The notes under the pieces: generated by a model
What the model was told of the DNA's origin: nothing
Seen by the model: the letters and a program-made list of their open reading frames with translations, nothing else
Databases searched by the model: none
Shown here: positions 1 to 10,398 of the stretch, one piece after another
Layout: every line of letters starts with the position of its first letter
Numbering within the stretch: the first letter of the stretch is position 1
Translations under genes and position numbers: made by a program
From: Cephalopachus bancanus
Taxonomy: Eukaryota; Chordata; Mammalia; Primates; Tarsiidae
DNA: 64,000 nucleotides
Direction: 5' to 3'
Assembly: GCA_027257055.1 (NCBI GenBank)
Contig: JAPVLO010000115.1
Location: 682,001 to 746,000, forward strand

Positions 1-870
1 TGGAGAGATGTGGACAACAGTGCTCACACTGTGCCCTTGGCACCTGCGTCTCTACTCACTCGGACGCCTGCTCTCCTTCCGCTCCTCAGGGAGCCTGGGA
101 CTCAGTGTGTGCCACCGAAACCCCCACAGCCACGCCAGGGGTAAGCACTGTACTGGTTGTGTAGTACAACAGATCTGGTTTCAAATCCTATTCCCGCTAC
201 TTACTATGTGGCCTTGTTATGCGAGTTATTCTCCTTGATAGCCTCAGTTTGTACATCTGATAAAACGAGTGTAATGCCAGTACACTCACAGTGGAGGTAA
301 ACTTTAGCAATAATGTGGAGCCTACCGATTGTCCGTGGGATAAATGCAGGCACAGCCCCCCAGGGTATGTTGTAGTTGCAGGCTGGGTCCTCTGGGAGGC
401 AGACTTTGAGCAGGACAGTAGCAGGCAGGACGTTTGAAGGAAGGTGCTCTTGGGACCAACACCTGTGGAAGGAAGGGGCTGGAAAGGGGACTGAGCAGAA
501 GTTAGACTGTGTTGCAGGCACGGCGATCTCTGCGGGCCTTCCACAGGCACTTTAGAGCTGGGAGACCCTTCAGACTTGTTGCCAGTTGAGATGAAGGAAG
601 CCGGGCCTTCACACCCGCTGCTGTCAGTGATGGGATGCAGGGGGGCCCTTTCTTCCACCAAGGCATTCTCTTTAGAGGGTGGCCAGCTGAGGAGTATAGC
701 AACCAGGGGAGTAAGTCCTGCTTTGCCCAAGGGGGTTCATGGTAGTGCAGCACAGCTGTGTCATTCCAAAACTCTGGAACCAAGCGGAAAGAAAAGACCC
801 TGAAAGCTTCCAGAGAGGAAAAGCAGGGCATGCATGAATGGATAGAAACAAGAATGACATCAGAAATCTC
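1..870. other. intergenic, mostly unique; MIR near the left end
   Basis: Bases 160-310 look like a decayed MIR (loss of fixed ends, the phrase TTTCAAATCCTATTCCCGC and CCTCAGTTTGTACATCTG matching the MIR core and 3' part). The rest, 320-870, is moderately GC-rich and resembles no repeat or coding exon I know; open frames there have no conserved look. Confidence 0.5.
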
Positions 871-876
871 TTAAGT

Positions 877-1158
877 GGGCCAGGCTCATGCTTGTAATCC
901 CAGAACTTTGGGAGGCCAAGAGTTTGAGATCAGCTGGGGCAACATAGCAAGACCAGTCTCTATAAAAACAAAAACAAAAACAGAAACAAAATTAGCCAGT
1001 TGTGGTGTGGCATATGCCTGTAGTCCTAGCTACTTGGGAGACTGAGGTGGGAGGAGCACTTGAGCCCAGGTGTTCGAGGCTGCAGTAGGTTGTGATTGCA
1101 TCACAGCACTCCAGCCTGAGCCACAGAACAAAACCTTGTCTCTAAAAAAAAAAAAAAA
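877..1158 (+). repeat. Alu, old J-like, sense
   Basis: Dimeric Alu with poly(A) at 1145-1158. It keeps the general primate arm sequence (GGGGCAACATAGCAAGACC) and lacks the lemur-type changes, so it is an old copy predating most others here. Confidence 0.9.
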
Positions 1159-1159
1159 G

Positions 1160-2360
1160 GAAAGAAATCTTATAAGCACCATTGGAAGCTACAAGACAAT
1201 GGAGAAAATCCTTCCAAAGTCCCATGGAAGTGATTTCTAACTGAAAGGGTAAACTGAGGCAGGGTGGGCCAGTGCCACGGGAATAATGCAAGATTGCAAC
1301 AGAGAGGAAAGTAGAAGGAAGTGAAGTTTAATGTTCACCTTTCACAGATGAAAAGAGAGTCAGTGCTCAGGCAAGTGAGGTGTGGAAGGGTGGAAACTAG
1401 GTGTGTATTTAAGGGCCTTTAAAGCAAGGGAACTTAGAGAGGAGAGCTGGGCCTGAAGGAATGTCCAGAGTTGTATTCTTTGGTTTCCATGGTAGTCACA
1501 AAAATCTAGTGTCTTGACATCGCCAGGCATCCATGTCTCTTGACCTCAGGTGGCTGGCTGGAGGTTGTCATGGTCACATGATAACAGTATCCCAATAAAC
1601 CTGCCTCCCGGTGGTGTGCTGGAGGTCCGGGCAGCCAGTAACAATGTATCAATACAAATGCCTAAGAGATAGATTGTTAACAAGACTGGACATGCTTAAG
1701 AGGCTCTATATAACTACTGGTTTCTAAAATTAAAGTATTTTTCTTGTTAATGGTTATAGGGTAAGAGGATGTGTCAGCGTGCAAACTGTGCAGCAAGGGA
1801 ATGTCAAGGGGTGAGGCCTAAATGGCTGTGCTGATTCAAAATGGCTACGATATAGTCTAAATTTCTAAGGTTCCCTCTTTTCATTAACCTAGGAATCTAT
1901 TCTGAACCAAATTATCAATCAAATGTGAGGATACAATAAAGACTCTTCGGACATGCAGTTTTGACTTCTTTTTCTCTTTATTTCCCATGACCTGTTTCTC
2001 AAGAAGCAACTGAAGAAGGAATCCAGAAAGCAGGGGATCTGTTAGGAGGGCTGCCGGGAAGTCTGAGGAGAGCACCTGCGAAACGGTCCGAGCGAGGCAG
2101 GGGCAGTTTGGCATGGGAAGCTGGGGCCCTGGAGGGACGGCCTTCTTGTTTAAGTGGTGTATGTTTATAGCAACAGCAACATTGTAGAGAAAAATGAAGA
2201 CATGGTGATTGTTAAAGTCAGGATAGAGGTTACCTCGGAGATGGGGGTGGGGGCGTGATTAGGGAGGAGCTTCTGAGGTAAGGACAATGTTTTGTTTTGT
2301 GATCTGAGTTTTGAAATATGGATGTCTGCGTTATAATTATTTGTAACTTTCTGTCTCTCT
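1160..2360. other. intergenic, unassigned
   Basis: No gene seen. The part 1200-1870 reads like a decayed interspersed element (AATAAACC near 1595, TATATAA at 1708) but I cannot name it. 1950-2160 is purine-rich on the + strand. Nothing else supportable. Confidence 0.4.
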
Positions 2361-2694
2361 CTATATGTATGGGGGGGCCCCAAAAAAACTCAGAATTATT
2401 TTTTGGAGGGCAGGCCCCTTGTAGTGCAGGCTTCGCTCACTAGGTAGGTGTTCTAGGAACCTATCGGCATCAGTGTACCAGCTAGTGTTGTTGTGAGAGG
2501 TTGCATTCGGCATCAGTAAAATATTTTTGGAGATTCTTTCATGATGGAGATTCATTTCATGATGAGTGATTTACGAGCATACTTGCCCACACCATACTGA
2601 GTATTCAGCAGTGTTTTTTTTTAAATTTAAAAACTAATATTTTACTAATAATATCCAAAAGAAAAGTTTAATAGGAAATTGATCCCAAAAGTGT

Positions 2695-2965
2695 TCAGCA
2701 GTTTTTGACCAAAACCAACATGACTTCTGTGCCCCCACATTCCCTATTTACCCGGTCTTGCCCCGAGTGACTTTTTTTTGGTTTTATTCGGATTAAAAAC
2801 GTCCTCAAAGGGACTTTTACCCATATGGAAGAGGTAAAACAAAAAATGGCAGAAGCACTAAAAGACACCAAAATTGACAAGTTCAAAAACTGTTTTGAGC
2901 AGTGGAAAACGCATCTCAATAAATGTATTGCATCAAATGGAGAGTACTTTGAAGGTGACTGAAGT
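2695..2965 (+). pseudogene. mariner transposase C-terminal remnant
   Basis: Broken reading frame retaining the PxLAPSDFF block and, in another frame, FEQW-K plus CIASNGEYFEGD before a TGA. The third acidic residue of the DD34D triad, normally in S-P-D-L-A-P-S-D, reads Gly. It has no start and several frame changes, so it cannot encode a transposase. Confidence 0.78.
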
Positions 2966-2987
2966 TTAAACATGTAAGAATACAGTG

Positions 2988-3282
2988 TTTTTTTTTTTTG
3001 AGCTGGAGTCTCATTCTGTCGCCCATACTGGAGTGCGGTGGCAAGCAGGCTCACGGCCATTCCAGCATGACCTGCTGGGCTCTGGAGATCCTTCCGCCTC
3101 AGCTTTCCAAGCAGCTGGAACTACAGGTGCGCGCTACCATGCCCGGCTAATTTTGGATTTTTTACGTAGAGATGAGGTCTTGCCAAGTTGCCCAGGCGAT
3201 TCTCGAACCCGCAGGCTCAGGCAATCCACTCACCTCGGCCTCCCAAAGCGCAGGGATGACAGGCTGAGCCACTGAGCCCGGC
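2988..3282 (-). repeat. Alu, lemur type, antisense, full length
   Basis: Poly(T) start, GAGCCCGGC end, flanked by AGAATACAGT at 2977-2986 and 3286-3295. Inserted in the mariner remnant. Confidence 0.95.
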
Positions 3283-3303
3283 AGAAGAATACAGTTTTAA
3301 TTT

Positions 3304-3595
3304 ATTTTTTATTTTTTTTGAGTTGGAGTCTCACTCTGTCGCCCAGACTGGAGTGCAGTGGCCGCTCCCGGCCACCGCAGCCTCGACCTGCTGGGCTCCG
3401 GCGATCCTTCTGCCTCACCCTTTCCCGAGTAGCCGGAATTACAGGCATGCACTACCACGCCCGGCTGATTTTTTTATTTATTGTAGAGATGAGGTCTCGC
3501 TGCCCAGGTGGGTCTCGAACCCGCGGGCTCAGGCAATCCACTCACCTCAGCCTCCCAAAGGCGCGGGATTACAGGCTGAGCCACCGACCCCGGCT
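3304..3595 (-). repeat. Alu, youngest lemur subfamily, antisense, full length
   Basis: Shows the GTCTCGCTGCCCAGG junction (short deletion of the AAGTTG segment) and GGCGCGGGATTACAGG. Flanked by AGAATACAGT at 3286-3295 and 3596-3605, the same target word as the preceding copy. Confidence 0.95.
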
Positions 3596-3696
3596 AGAAT
3601 ACAGTTTTTAATAAAAAAATTTCCAGGTCTTTTGGGTCCCCCTCGTATATGCATATTTATGTTATATTCTGTGTATGTTGTGTTTTAAAATAAGTT

Positions 3697-3987
3697 TTTT
3701 TTCTTTTATTTTGAGTTGGAGTCTCACTCTGTCGCCCAGACTGGAGTGCAGTGGCCGCTCCCGGCCACCGCAGCCTCGACCTGCTGGGCTCCGGCGATCC
3801 TTCCGCCTCAGCCTTCCGAGGAGCTGGAACTACAGGCGCGCGCCATCACACCTGGCTAATTTTTTATTATTGTAGAGATGAGGTCTCACCAAGTTGCCGG
3901 GGCTGATCTTGAACGGCAGGCTCAGGCAATCCTCTCACCTCGGCCTCCCAAAGGCTGGGATCACAGGCTGAGCCACCAAGCCTGGCC
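3697..3987 (-). repeat. Alu, lemur type, antisense, full length
   Basis: Flanked by TAAAATAAGTT at 3686-3696 and 3988-3998. Lies immediately right of the mariner element. Confidence 0.95.
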
Positions 3988-3998
3988 TAAAATAAGTT

Positions 3999-4121
3999 AT
4001 TATTTTTTTTTTTGAGTTGGAGTCTCACTCTGTCACCCAGACTGGAGTGCAGTGGCCGCTCCCGGCCACCGCAGCCTCGACCTACTGGGCTCCGGCGATT
4101 CTTCCGTCTCAGCCTTCCAAG
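3999..4121 (-). repeat. Alu, antisense, truncated to about 120 bp
   Basis: Only the right-arm/tail portion up to CAGCCTTCCAAG remains, followed at once by a third TAAAATAAGTT (4122-4132). The truncation at the duplication marks 5'-truncated integration rather than later loss. Confidence 0.9.
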
Positions 4122-4149
4122 TAAAATAAGTTTTTTAAAAAATATATTC

Positions 4150-4420
4150 AGACTGAGTGCAGTGGCTCAAGTCTGTAACCCCAGCACTTTGGGAGGCCAA
4201 GGCGAGAGGATTGTCTGAGTCCAGGGGTTCAAGACCAGCCTGGGCAACTTGGCGAGATCTTGTCTCTACAATAAATCAAAACATAAGCTGGGCATGGTAG
4301 TGCATGACTGTAGTTCCAGCTACTTGGAAGGGTGAGGCTCAAGGCTTGTGACTGTAAGCGTGCCACTATACTCCAGTCTGGGAGGCAGGGTGAGACTCTG
4401 GCTCAAAAAAAAAAAAAAAG
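4150..4420 (+). repeat. Alu, older lemur type, sense
   Basis: GTGCAGTGGCTCAAGTCTGTAACCCC start, eroded right arm, poly(A) 4406-4419. Confidence 0.9.
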
Positions 4421-4469
4421 GAAAAAAAAACTATATATATTTTTTCCCAAAGGAAAAAATAATTGGAAA

Positions 4470-4636
4470 GCTCTCAACACAGTGCCTGGCCTAACACATA
4501 GTACATGTTCAATAAGCGTCAGTTGAATCTCCCCCTCCTCTCCTCCTCGCCCTCCTTCCTGACTCAGCCATCCATCCACTCTGAACACGTGCTTTCAGCT
4601 CTTGGTTTCCGCACAGGTTTCTTTAAGAACTGCCTA
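4470..4636. repeat. MIR/L2-like tail fragment and unique spacer
   Basis: CAGTGCCTGGCCTAACACAT followed by TTCAATAAGCGTCAGTTGA is the typical MIR-family tail wording. The remaining bases to the next Alu are C-rich and unassigned. Confidence 0.5.
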
Positions 4637-4928
4637 GCTGGGCTCCGTGGCTCAGCCTATAATCCCGCGCTTTGGGAGGCAGAGGTGAGTGGATTGCCTG
4701 AGCCCGCGGGTTCGAGACCCGCCTGGGCAACTTGGTGAGACCTCATCTCTACAATAAATCAAAAAATTAGCCGGATGTGGTAGCACACGCCTGTAGTTCC
4801 TGCTACTTGGAAGGCTGAGGCGGAAGGATCGCCTGAGCCCGGCAGGTTGAGGCTATGGTGACCTGGAGCTGCCACTGCGCTCCAGTCTGGGACACAGAGT
4901 GAGACTCCAACTCAAAAAAAAAAAAAAA
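4637..4928 (+). repeat. Alu, lemur type, sense, full length
   Basis: Has GGCTCAGCCTATAATCCCGCGCTTTGG and the T-arm-like GCGGG-TTCGAGA-CCCGC at 4706-4722; ends CCAACTCA plus A15. Confidence 0.95.
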
Positions 4929-5081
4929 GTTGAAATTATATCAGAAGGATGTAGATCAGCTGTAGAGAAAAACCTAATAGTGGTTTATTCACTCATGCAA
5001 CAAATATTTACTGAATGCCTACTATGTGCTTCCTCTGAGAGTTATAATGAAGATTAAGGGTGGCAATATAAGAAGAATACA

Positions 5082-5387
5082 GGCCAGGTTTGGTGGCTCA
5101 GCCTGTAATCCCAGAGCTTTGGGAGGCCGAGGTGAGTGGATTGCCTGAGCCTGCGGGTTCGAGACCTGCCTGGGCAACTTGGCAAGACCTCATCTCTACA
5201 ATAAATCCAAAAATTAGCTGGGCGTGGTAGCGCACGCCTGTAGTTCCAGCTACTTGGAAGGCTGAGGCGGAAGGATCGCCAGAGCCCAGCAGGTCGAGGC
5301 TGCGGTGGCCAGGAGTGGCCACTGCACTCCAGTCTGGGCGACAGAGCGAGACTCCAACTCAAAAAAAAAAACAACCAAAAAACAAAA
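5082..5387 (+). repeat. Alu, lemur type, sense, full length
   Basis: Starts AGGCCAGGTTTGGTGGCTCAGCC, ends CCAACTCAAAA with an A-rich interrupted tail. Confidence 0.95.
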
Positions 5388-5389
5388 CG

Positions 5390-6415
5390 GCCTGAGATGT
5401 ATTTTAGAGTAGTATGCAAAAAGAGGGAAGAATTCATGCTTGACCAGGAAGCAGTTTTGTTTCCATTGACAAAAATATTGCATCCAGAGCTTCCTGTTCT
5501 GAATACATATTACCAGCGGAGAGAAAATGAAGGTATTTTCTATTTTTCCTGCTTCTTCTATAGCTGTTGAGTGAGTGGTAGGATGGGAAAATCTGCATAT
5601 CTCCTATCTCCTTTCTTACCTGCAGTTGATGTTTAACACCTCAGTGTAAACCTGGAACCAAGGAAGGTGCTTTTCTGGGAGCTGTTGTTCTCATGAAGAA
5701 TTTGTAACCACGACATTTCAAATGTTTGAAATTTCATATGTAGCTTTGCATGGCCTAACCTGCTGGCAGTTTGCTTGTTCTCAGTGATGTTGGAACTGTG
5801 GCTACAATTTTTGCATAAAGGATTCTTTATTGCAACAGTATGGCAAGGAGGACCAAGGAGAAGAGCTGTCCTTCTCCTAGGTACTCTAAAGACCATGTCT
5901 TGGACTGGCAGACAAAGGTTAAAAGGAGAAGAGGACTCAGGGGTTGAAAGTGGTTTGCTTGATGAAGATGAGATACCTAGGTAGAGCAGGAGAAGCTGTG
6001 GTTGGTTTGGGAGAGCTGGTTCTAAATAGAAGGATGCTAGAGGGAGCATGGCAGAGTCATCTATTATGCCCTGAGAGCAGCTTCTGATCTTTGAAAGCCA
6101 GCCATTCTCTACCTCTGAGGACCACATATAACCCAACATGAAAACGTCTAGGGAGGCAGATACTTCTTGGGGACATTTTTTCCTTCCTCTCTACTCATCT
6201 AACGGGAAGTCAGCCTGATGGAAAGAAATCTAGGCCAGGAGTCAGGAGGCATGGACTCTAGCCCTGCCTCTAGGTAGTTGTGTGTCGTGGTCAAATCATT
6301 TCCCTTCTCAGGCATCTATTTTTTTCATCTGTAAAACCAAGTTGCTGGGATTGCCTCATCCCTGAGATCCCCTCCAGCTCTGATAGTCTGTGATTCTAAT
6401 ATCCTGAAAAAGTGA
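5390..6415. other. unique intergenic sequence plus a MIR
   Basis: 5390-6225 has no recognised repeat or gene; frames on both strands are open for 60-170 codons but without family resemblance or splice context. 6228-6400 is a MIR: GGACTCTAGCCCTGCCTC, CAAATCATTTCCCTTCTCAG and ATCTGTAAAACC are its core phrases. Confidence 0.55.
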
Positions 6416-6711
6416 GTTGGGCTCAGTGGCTCATGTCTGTAATCCTAGCACTTTGGGAGGCCAAGGTGAGAGGATTGCCTGAGTTCAGGGATTCAAGACC
6501 AGCCTGGGTAACTTGGCGAGACCTCATCTCTACAATAAATAATACAAATTAGCCAGGCGTGATGGTATGTGCCTGTGGTTCCAGCTACTTGGAAGGTTGA
6601 AGTGGAAGGATTGCCTGAGCCCAGCTGATTGAGGCTGTGGTGGCCGTGAGCAAGTCACTGCACTCCAGCCTGAGCGACAGAGTGAGGCTGCTACTCAAAA
6701 AGAAAAAAAAA
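6416..6711 (+). repeat. Alu, older lemur type, sense
   Basis: GTTGGGCTCAGTGGCTCATGTCTG start; CTACTCAAAAAG tail; many CpG positions decayed. Confidence 0.92.
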
Positions 6712-6882
6712 GTGGTGAAAGAAATAGGATGGCTACCAGGAAGAGCATATGAGTGCTGAGTCTAAGTTTAGATTCCATGCCACTACTCACTAGCTATGTG
6801 AACTGTAGTGAGGTGTCTATGATTAGCTGAGGCCAGATTTCACACAGGTGGTGAAAGAATTCACCAAGACAGTTGTGAATGA

Positions 6883-7094
6883 AGAAAGACAGATTTGGCC
6901 AATGCCAGACCATCGCCACCATTGCCTTGCTAAGCTATGATGTGGCCCTGTGCTCTTTGGGCTATGGCCAGACCATGTTTTCTTAAGATTTGGTCCCCTC
7001 CCCTACCTTGGGGAGGTGAATCTTCTTTCTCTCTCTAATTTACTTTCTAAATAAACTATATTTTTTCTAATCTAAAAAAAAGAGAGGCAGATTT
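6883..7094 (+). mobile_element. short retroposed sequence with its own AATAAA and poly(A) tail
   Basis: About 185 bp ending CTAAATAAACTATATTTTTTCTAATCT followed by A8. AATAAA is at 7050-7055. Imperfect direct repeats, AGAAAGACAGATTT (around 6884-6897) and AGAGAGGCAGATTT (around 7081-7094), bracket it. This is the look of an L1-mobilised, 5'-truncated transcript or ERV-derived 3' end. The source is unknown to me. Confidence 0.5.
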
Positions 7095-7331
7095 AACAAA
7101 GGGAAGATACGTTGTAAGAAAACAGCGGGCAATACAGCTGAGAGAGGCTATGTGCTATCTGCCTCAGAGTAGGGACTTGGAGGGCAGTTTTGTAGGGCTG
7201 TGCTGGGGAATTTGCACGCAATGCAAAGGGGTCTGGAGAGGGAAGTTAGCTGTGAGTTGTACATGCTGTGGAGGGATCTGTAAGATGGCTGATTGATTGT
7301 GGTGTTCTGTTCCTTAAGAAAGGGTTATTTA

Positions 7332-7614
7332 GCCGGGCTCGGTGGCTCAGCCTGTAATCTCGCGCCTTTGGGAGGCTGAGGTGAGTGGATTGCCTGAGCC
7401 CGCGGGTTCGAGACCCACCTGGGCAGCGAGACCTCATCTCTACAATAAATCAAAAAATCAGCCGGGTGTGGTAGCGCATGCCTGTAATTCCGGCTACTCA
7501 GAAGGCTGAGGCAGAAGGATCGCCGGAGTCCAGCAGGTCGAGGCTGCGGTGGCCGGGAGCAGCCACTGCACTCCAGTCGGGGCAACAGAGTGAGACTCCA
7601 ACTCAAAAAAAAAA
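7332..7614 (+). repeat. Alu, youngest lemur subfamily, sense, full length
   Basis: Shows CGCGCCTTTGG, GGGCAGCGAGAC and a CpG-rich right arm. Flanked by AAGAAAGGGTTATTT (7316-7330) and AAGAAAGGGTTGTTT (7615-7629). Confidence 0.96.
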
Positions 7615-7984
7615 AAGAAAGGGTTGTTTAGAGCAATGGTTAACTGCTTTTCCATTTATAGTGGTCAACTAAAGGTTAATTTACAACAATGGTTTACAGT
7701 GGTCAATGGAGTTTTTATGACTTTTACTGTGGTAAGTTCCTTGTAAATTTCACCCAGAGGTCCCCTTTCTTAGATTAATTTACCCAGTTGTTGCTGGCCT
7801 ATTTGGGCCTCATATTTCCCTGTTTTAGGTGTGATAAAAAACCAAGTACTTTGTAAAAATTAAAATGGAACAAAATGAGGGTGGTGGCGTCCAATCCGAT
7901 TCCAAGATTTAAGAAGTTGAGCAGTGTGCAATAAATGCACACATCCTGTTAACAAAGATTGGGGTTATTTAGAAATAAAATAGA

Positions 7985-8276
7985 GCTGGTCATGGTGGCT
8001 CACACCTGTAATCCCAGCACTTTGGGAGATGGAGGCCAGAGGATTGCCTGGCCCAGGGATTTGAGATCGCCTGGACAACTTGGCGAAACTTTGTCTCTAC
8101 AATAAATAAAAAAACTAGCTGGGCATGGTGGTGCACACTTGTAGTTCCAGCTGCTTGGAAGGCCGAGGTGGAAGGATCGCCTGAGCCCAGCAAGTCTGCG
8201 GTGACCGTGAGCATGCCACTGCACTCTAGCCTTGGTGACAGAGTGAGGCTCAGACTAAAAAAAAAAAAAAAAAAAA
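7985..8276 (+). repeat. Alu, older lemur type, sense
   Basis: Begins GCTGGTCATGGTGGCTCACACC; long A tail 8257-8276. Confidence 0.92.
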
Positions 8277-8279
8277 GAA

Positions 8280-10107
8280 TACAATAAAAAAGTTTTTTCA
8301 ATTGTATGTATTTTTTTTCAAACTACTAAGTTTTTAGTATATAATGTTTCTTAAGTTGTTTGGGTCTAATTGTTTCATAAAAGGAACTGTTAAGTATATC
8401 TATCTTTTGGCCAAAGGACATGGTGGAAAAATTGCTGCGACATCCTGGGCTCTGTGAACAGAGAAAGTTTGGGAACCTCTGGTATATGAAAAGTACCTGA
8501 CACACAGCAGGAGCTCAACAAATGGAAAAAGTTATGAAGGAAGCTTGCACGAGAAAACACTTGAACTGTCTCTTATAACTGATTTCTGATAATGGTGGAA
8601 GCCAAGCTGGCATCAAGAGGTGTTTGACACATTCCCCAGCCGCAGGCACATTTGTAGAAAACAACACCAGGCGCACAGAAGCGCTTAATAAATGTCAGCT
8701 GAATGAGGGAAGGTGCCAAAGATGAAGGATTTTACAAGGCATCAGGGATATGACTACCAAAGTGGATAATCATTTTGTTAGGGTCCCTTTGTCGCCATCT
8801 CACAGCCTATGCCATATAGCTTGTTTCCCAAGATACCTTCAAATCAGCATCTGCTCTCTTCAGTGGATTTTGGTCTTTAGTCCTGTAACTGTTGTTAAGT
8901 TCCTCTGTTGTAGAATTCCATTTTGAAGAGTTTACCACAGTCACTGACAAATTTGGCACCTGGGCTCAAAACAGGTCCGGTCACAAAGTGAAAGGGGTCT
9001 TCAGTGTGAGTTTCATTACAGCAAAAGTGAACAAGTCATTGGCTTAACCTATAGCAGGTCCTCGCATACTGTTGTTTTGCTCAATGTCATTTCGTTATAC
9101 CATTGATGAGGAAAAAATCCCTGATTCTCAGCCAGGGCTACTGTCGGTGCAGAGTTTGCTTGTTCTCTCATGGCTGTATGGGTTTTCTCTGAGTACTCAG
9201 TTTCTTCCCACATCCCAAAGATGTACATATTAGGTTCACTGGTGTGTCTATATGGTCCCAGTCTGCATCAGTGTGTGTGAGTGGCCCTGTGATAGAATGG
9301 TGTCCTGTCCTGGTCTGATACCTGTCTTGTGCCTTTGTGACAGCCTGACTGGGTCCTTATGCCCAGAAAAACCAAGACTGATGCAGCTATTACAGCATGA
9401 GAAAGAATTTAATATTGCAAAGCAACTGAACAAGGAGGACAGGAGATATTTCTCAAATCCACTGCTCCAAAAATTCAGAGGCTAGGGCTTTTAAAGGGAC
9501 ATACTTTAAAATTACTTAAGATATACTTTAAAAGTTAGGGAATTTGGTAGACAGAAGCCTAGGGACTGCTGACTGGTTGATGATGTCATGATGTCTTGGT
9601 GTTGCAGAGCCAATTTCTGGGAGTGGGTGTCACAGGACAGGTGAAATAAGCTTTCTGGTATGTGTTTTGGGTCCAAGTGGGGTCTTGGGTCTGTCAGAGT
9701 ACAAAGTCTGAAAAATATCTCAAATACTGTTCTTAGGTTTTACCGTTCATAGTAGCATCTACTATGAAGCAAGTCCCCTATCAGCGACAAGCCCTTGAGC
9801 AGTGAGCCAATATAGAGGTAGTTTAGGAGGGAAGTGGGTGGGAGGGGCGGCCTCTGGAGGTGCTTCTGTTCTTCAACCTCTGCTTTTTATCTATGCAGTC
9901 TTAGTCCCATTGTTTAAGGAAAGATATTTTTAATCAGCTTTGCCTGGCAGCTTCCCCCTCCCCAGGGGTCAGGACATGAAGATAATCAATTGCCCTCTAC
10001 TGGAGTGAAAACAAACCTTAAAACAACAGATTTGTTAATTCTAACCATAACTGTAGCTTTTCAGGGCTCGGGTCTATTCTATAACTTGTGCCCTGTGGCC
10101 TGATATT
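8280..10107. other. intergenic with decayed repeats; possible antisense LTR
   Basis: 8300-8490 and 8490-8720 contain eroded elements (ACACAGCAGGAGCTCAACAAATG and CTTAATAAATGTCAGCTGAATG are MIR-family tail phrases). 9370-10070 (AAAGAATTTAATATTGCAAAG, then GGACAGGAG and later GAGCAGTGAGCCAAT) reads like an antisense ERV LTR, which I cannot assign to a family. 8720-9250 is unassigned. Confidence 0.4.
9991..10003 (-). promoter_or_regulatory. CTCF-like motif
   Basis: TGCCCTCTACTGG is the complement of CCAGTAGAGGGCA, matching the CTCF core CCASYAGRKGGCA at all 13 positions. Occupancy unknown; it may derive from the surrounding repeat. Confidence 0.4.
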
Positions 10108-10110
10108 AAA

Positions 10111-10398
10111 ATTTTTTTTTTTGAGTTGGAGTATTACTCTGCCACCCAGGCTGGAGGGCAGTGGCATACTTCCGGCCACCACAGCCTTGACCTGCTGGGC
10201 TCTGGCGATCCTTCTGCCTCAGTCTTCCAAGTAGCTAGAACTATAGGTGCGCGCTACCACGCCTGGCTAATTTTTGATTTATTATAGAGACAAGGTCTCG
10301 CCAAGTAGCCAGGGTGAGTCTCGAACCCGCCAGCTCAGGCAATCCTCTCACCTCGGCCTCCTGAAGTACTGGGATTACAGACTGAGCCACAGCCTGGC
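10111..10398 (-). repeat. Alu, lemur type, antisense
   Basis: Full length; target words CTGATATTAAA before and CTGATATTAAT after. Confidence 0.93.

Larger units (their letters stand above)
2368..3655 (+). mobile_element. decayed mariner-type DNA transposon, internally deleted and split by two Alus
   Basis: The ends are inverted repeats: left TATGGGGGGGCCCCAAAAAA near 2368, right AATTTCCAGGTCTTTTGGG running to CCCCCTCGTATA near 3650. Between them, 2695-2965 reads in shifting + frames as the C-terminal part of a mariner transposase: HSPYLPGLAPSDFF (family H-P-P-Y-S-P-D-L-A-P-S-D, here the catalytic Asp is lost) and a tail like CIASNGEYFEGD. The N-terminal part is missing, and frameshifts and stops make it non-functional. 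Two antisense Alus (2988-3282 and 3304-3595) interrupt the 3' part. Family name not assigned. Confidence 0.8.

Noticed and set aside
3318..3611. Open frames of about 100-120 codons reading [14 protein letters not shown]... at dozens of sites
   Set aside because: All are translations of antisense Alus; repeated identically wherever an Alu lies.
2977..4132. CRISPR-like array of spaced direct repeats
   Set aside because: The repeats are Alu target duplications in a primate genome, with full Alus between them.
4700..4725. tRNA gene suggested by the GCGGGTTCGAGACCCGC T-arm-like hairpin
   Set aside because: It recurs in every young Alu and has no acceptor or anticodon arms; it is the Alu B-box region.
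5633..6139. 168-codon minus-strand open frame
   Set aside because: In unique sequence but with no domain, no splice context and no conserved look; plausible by chance.
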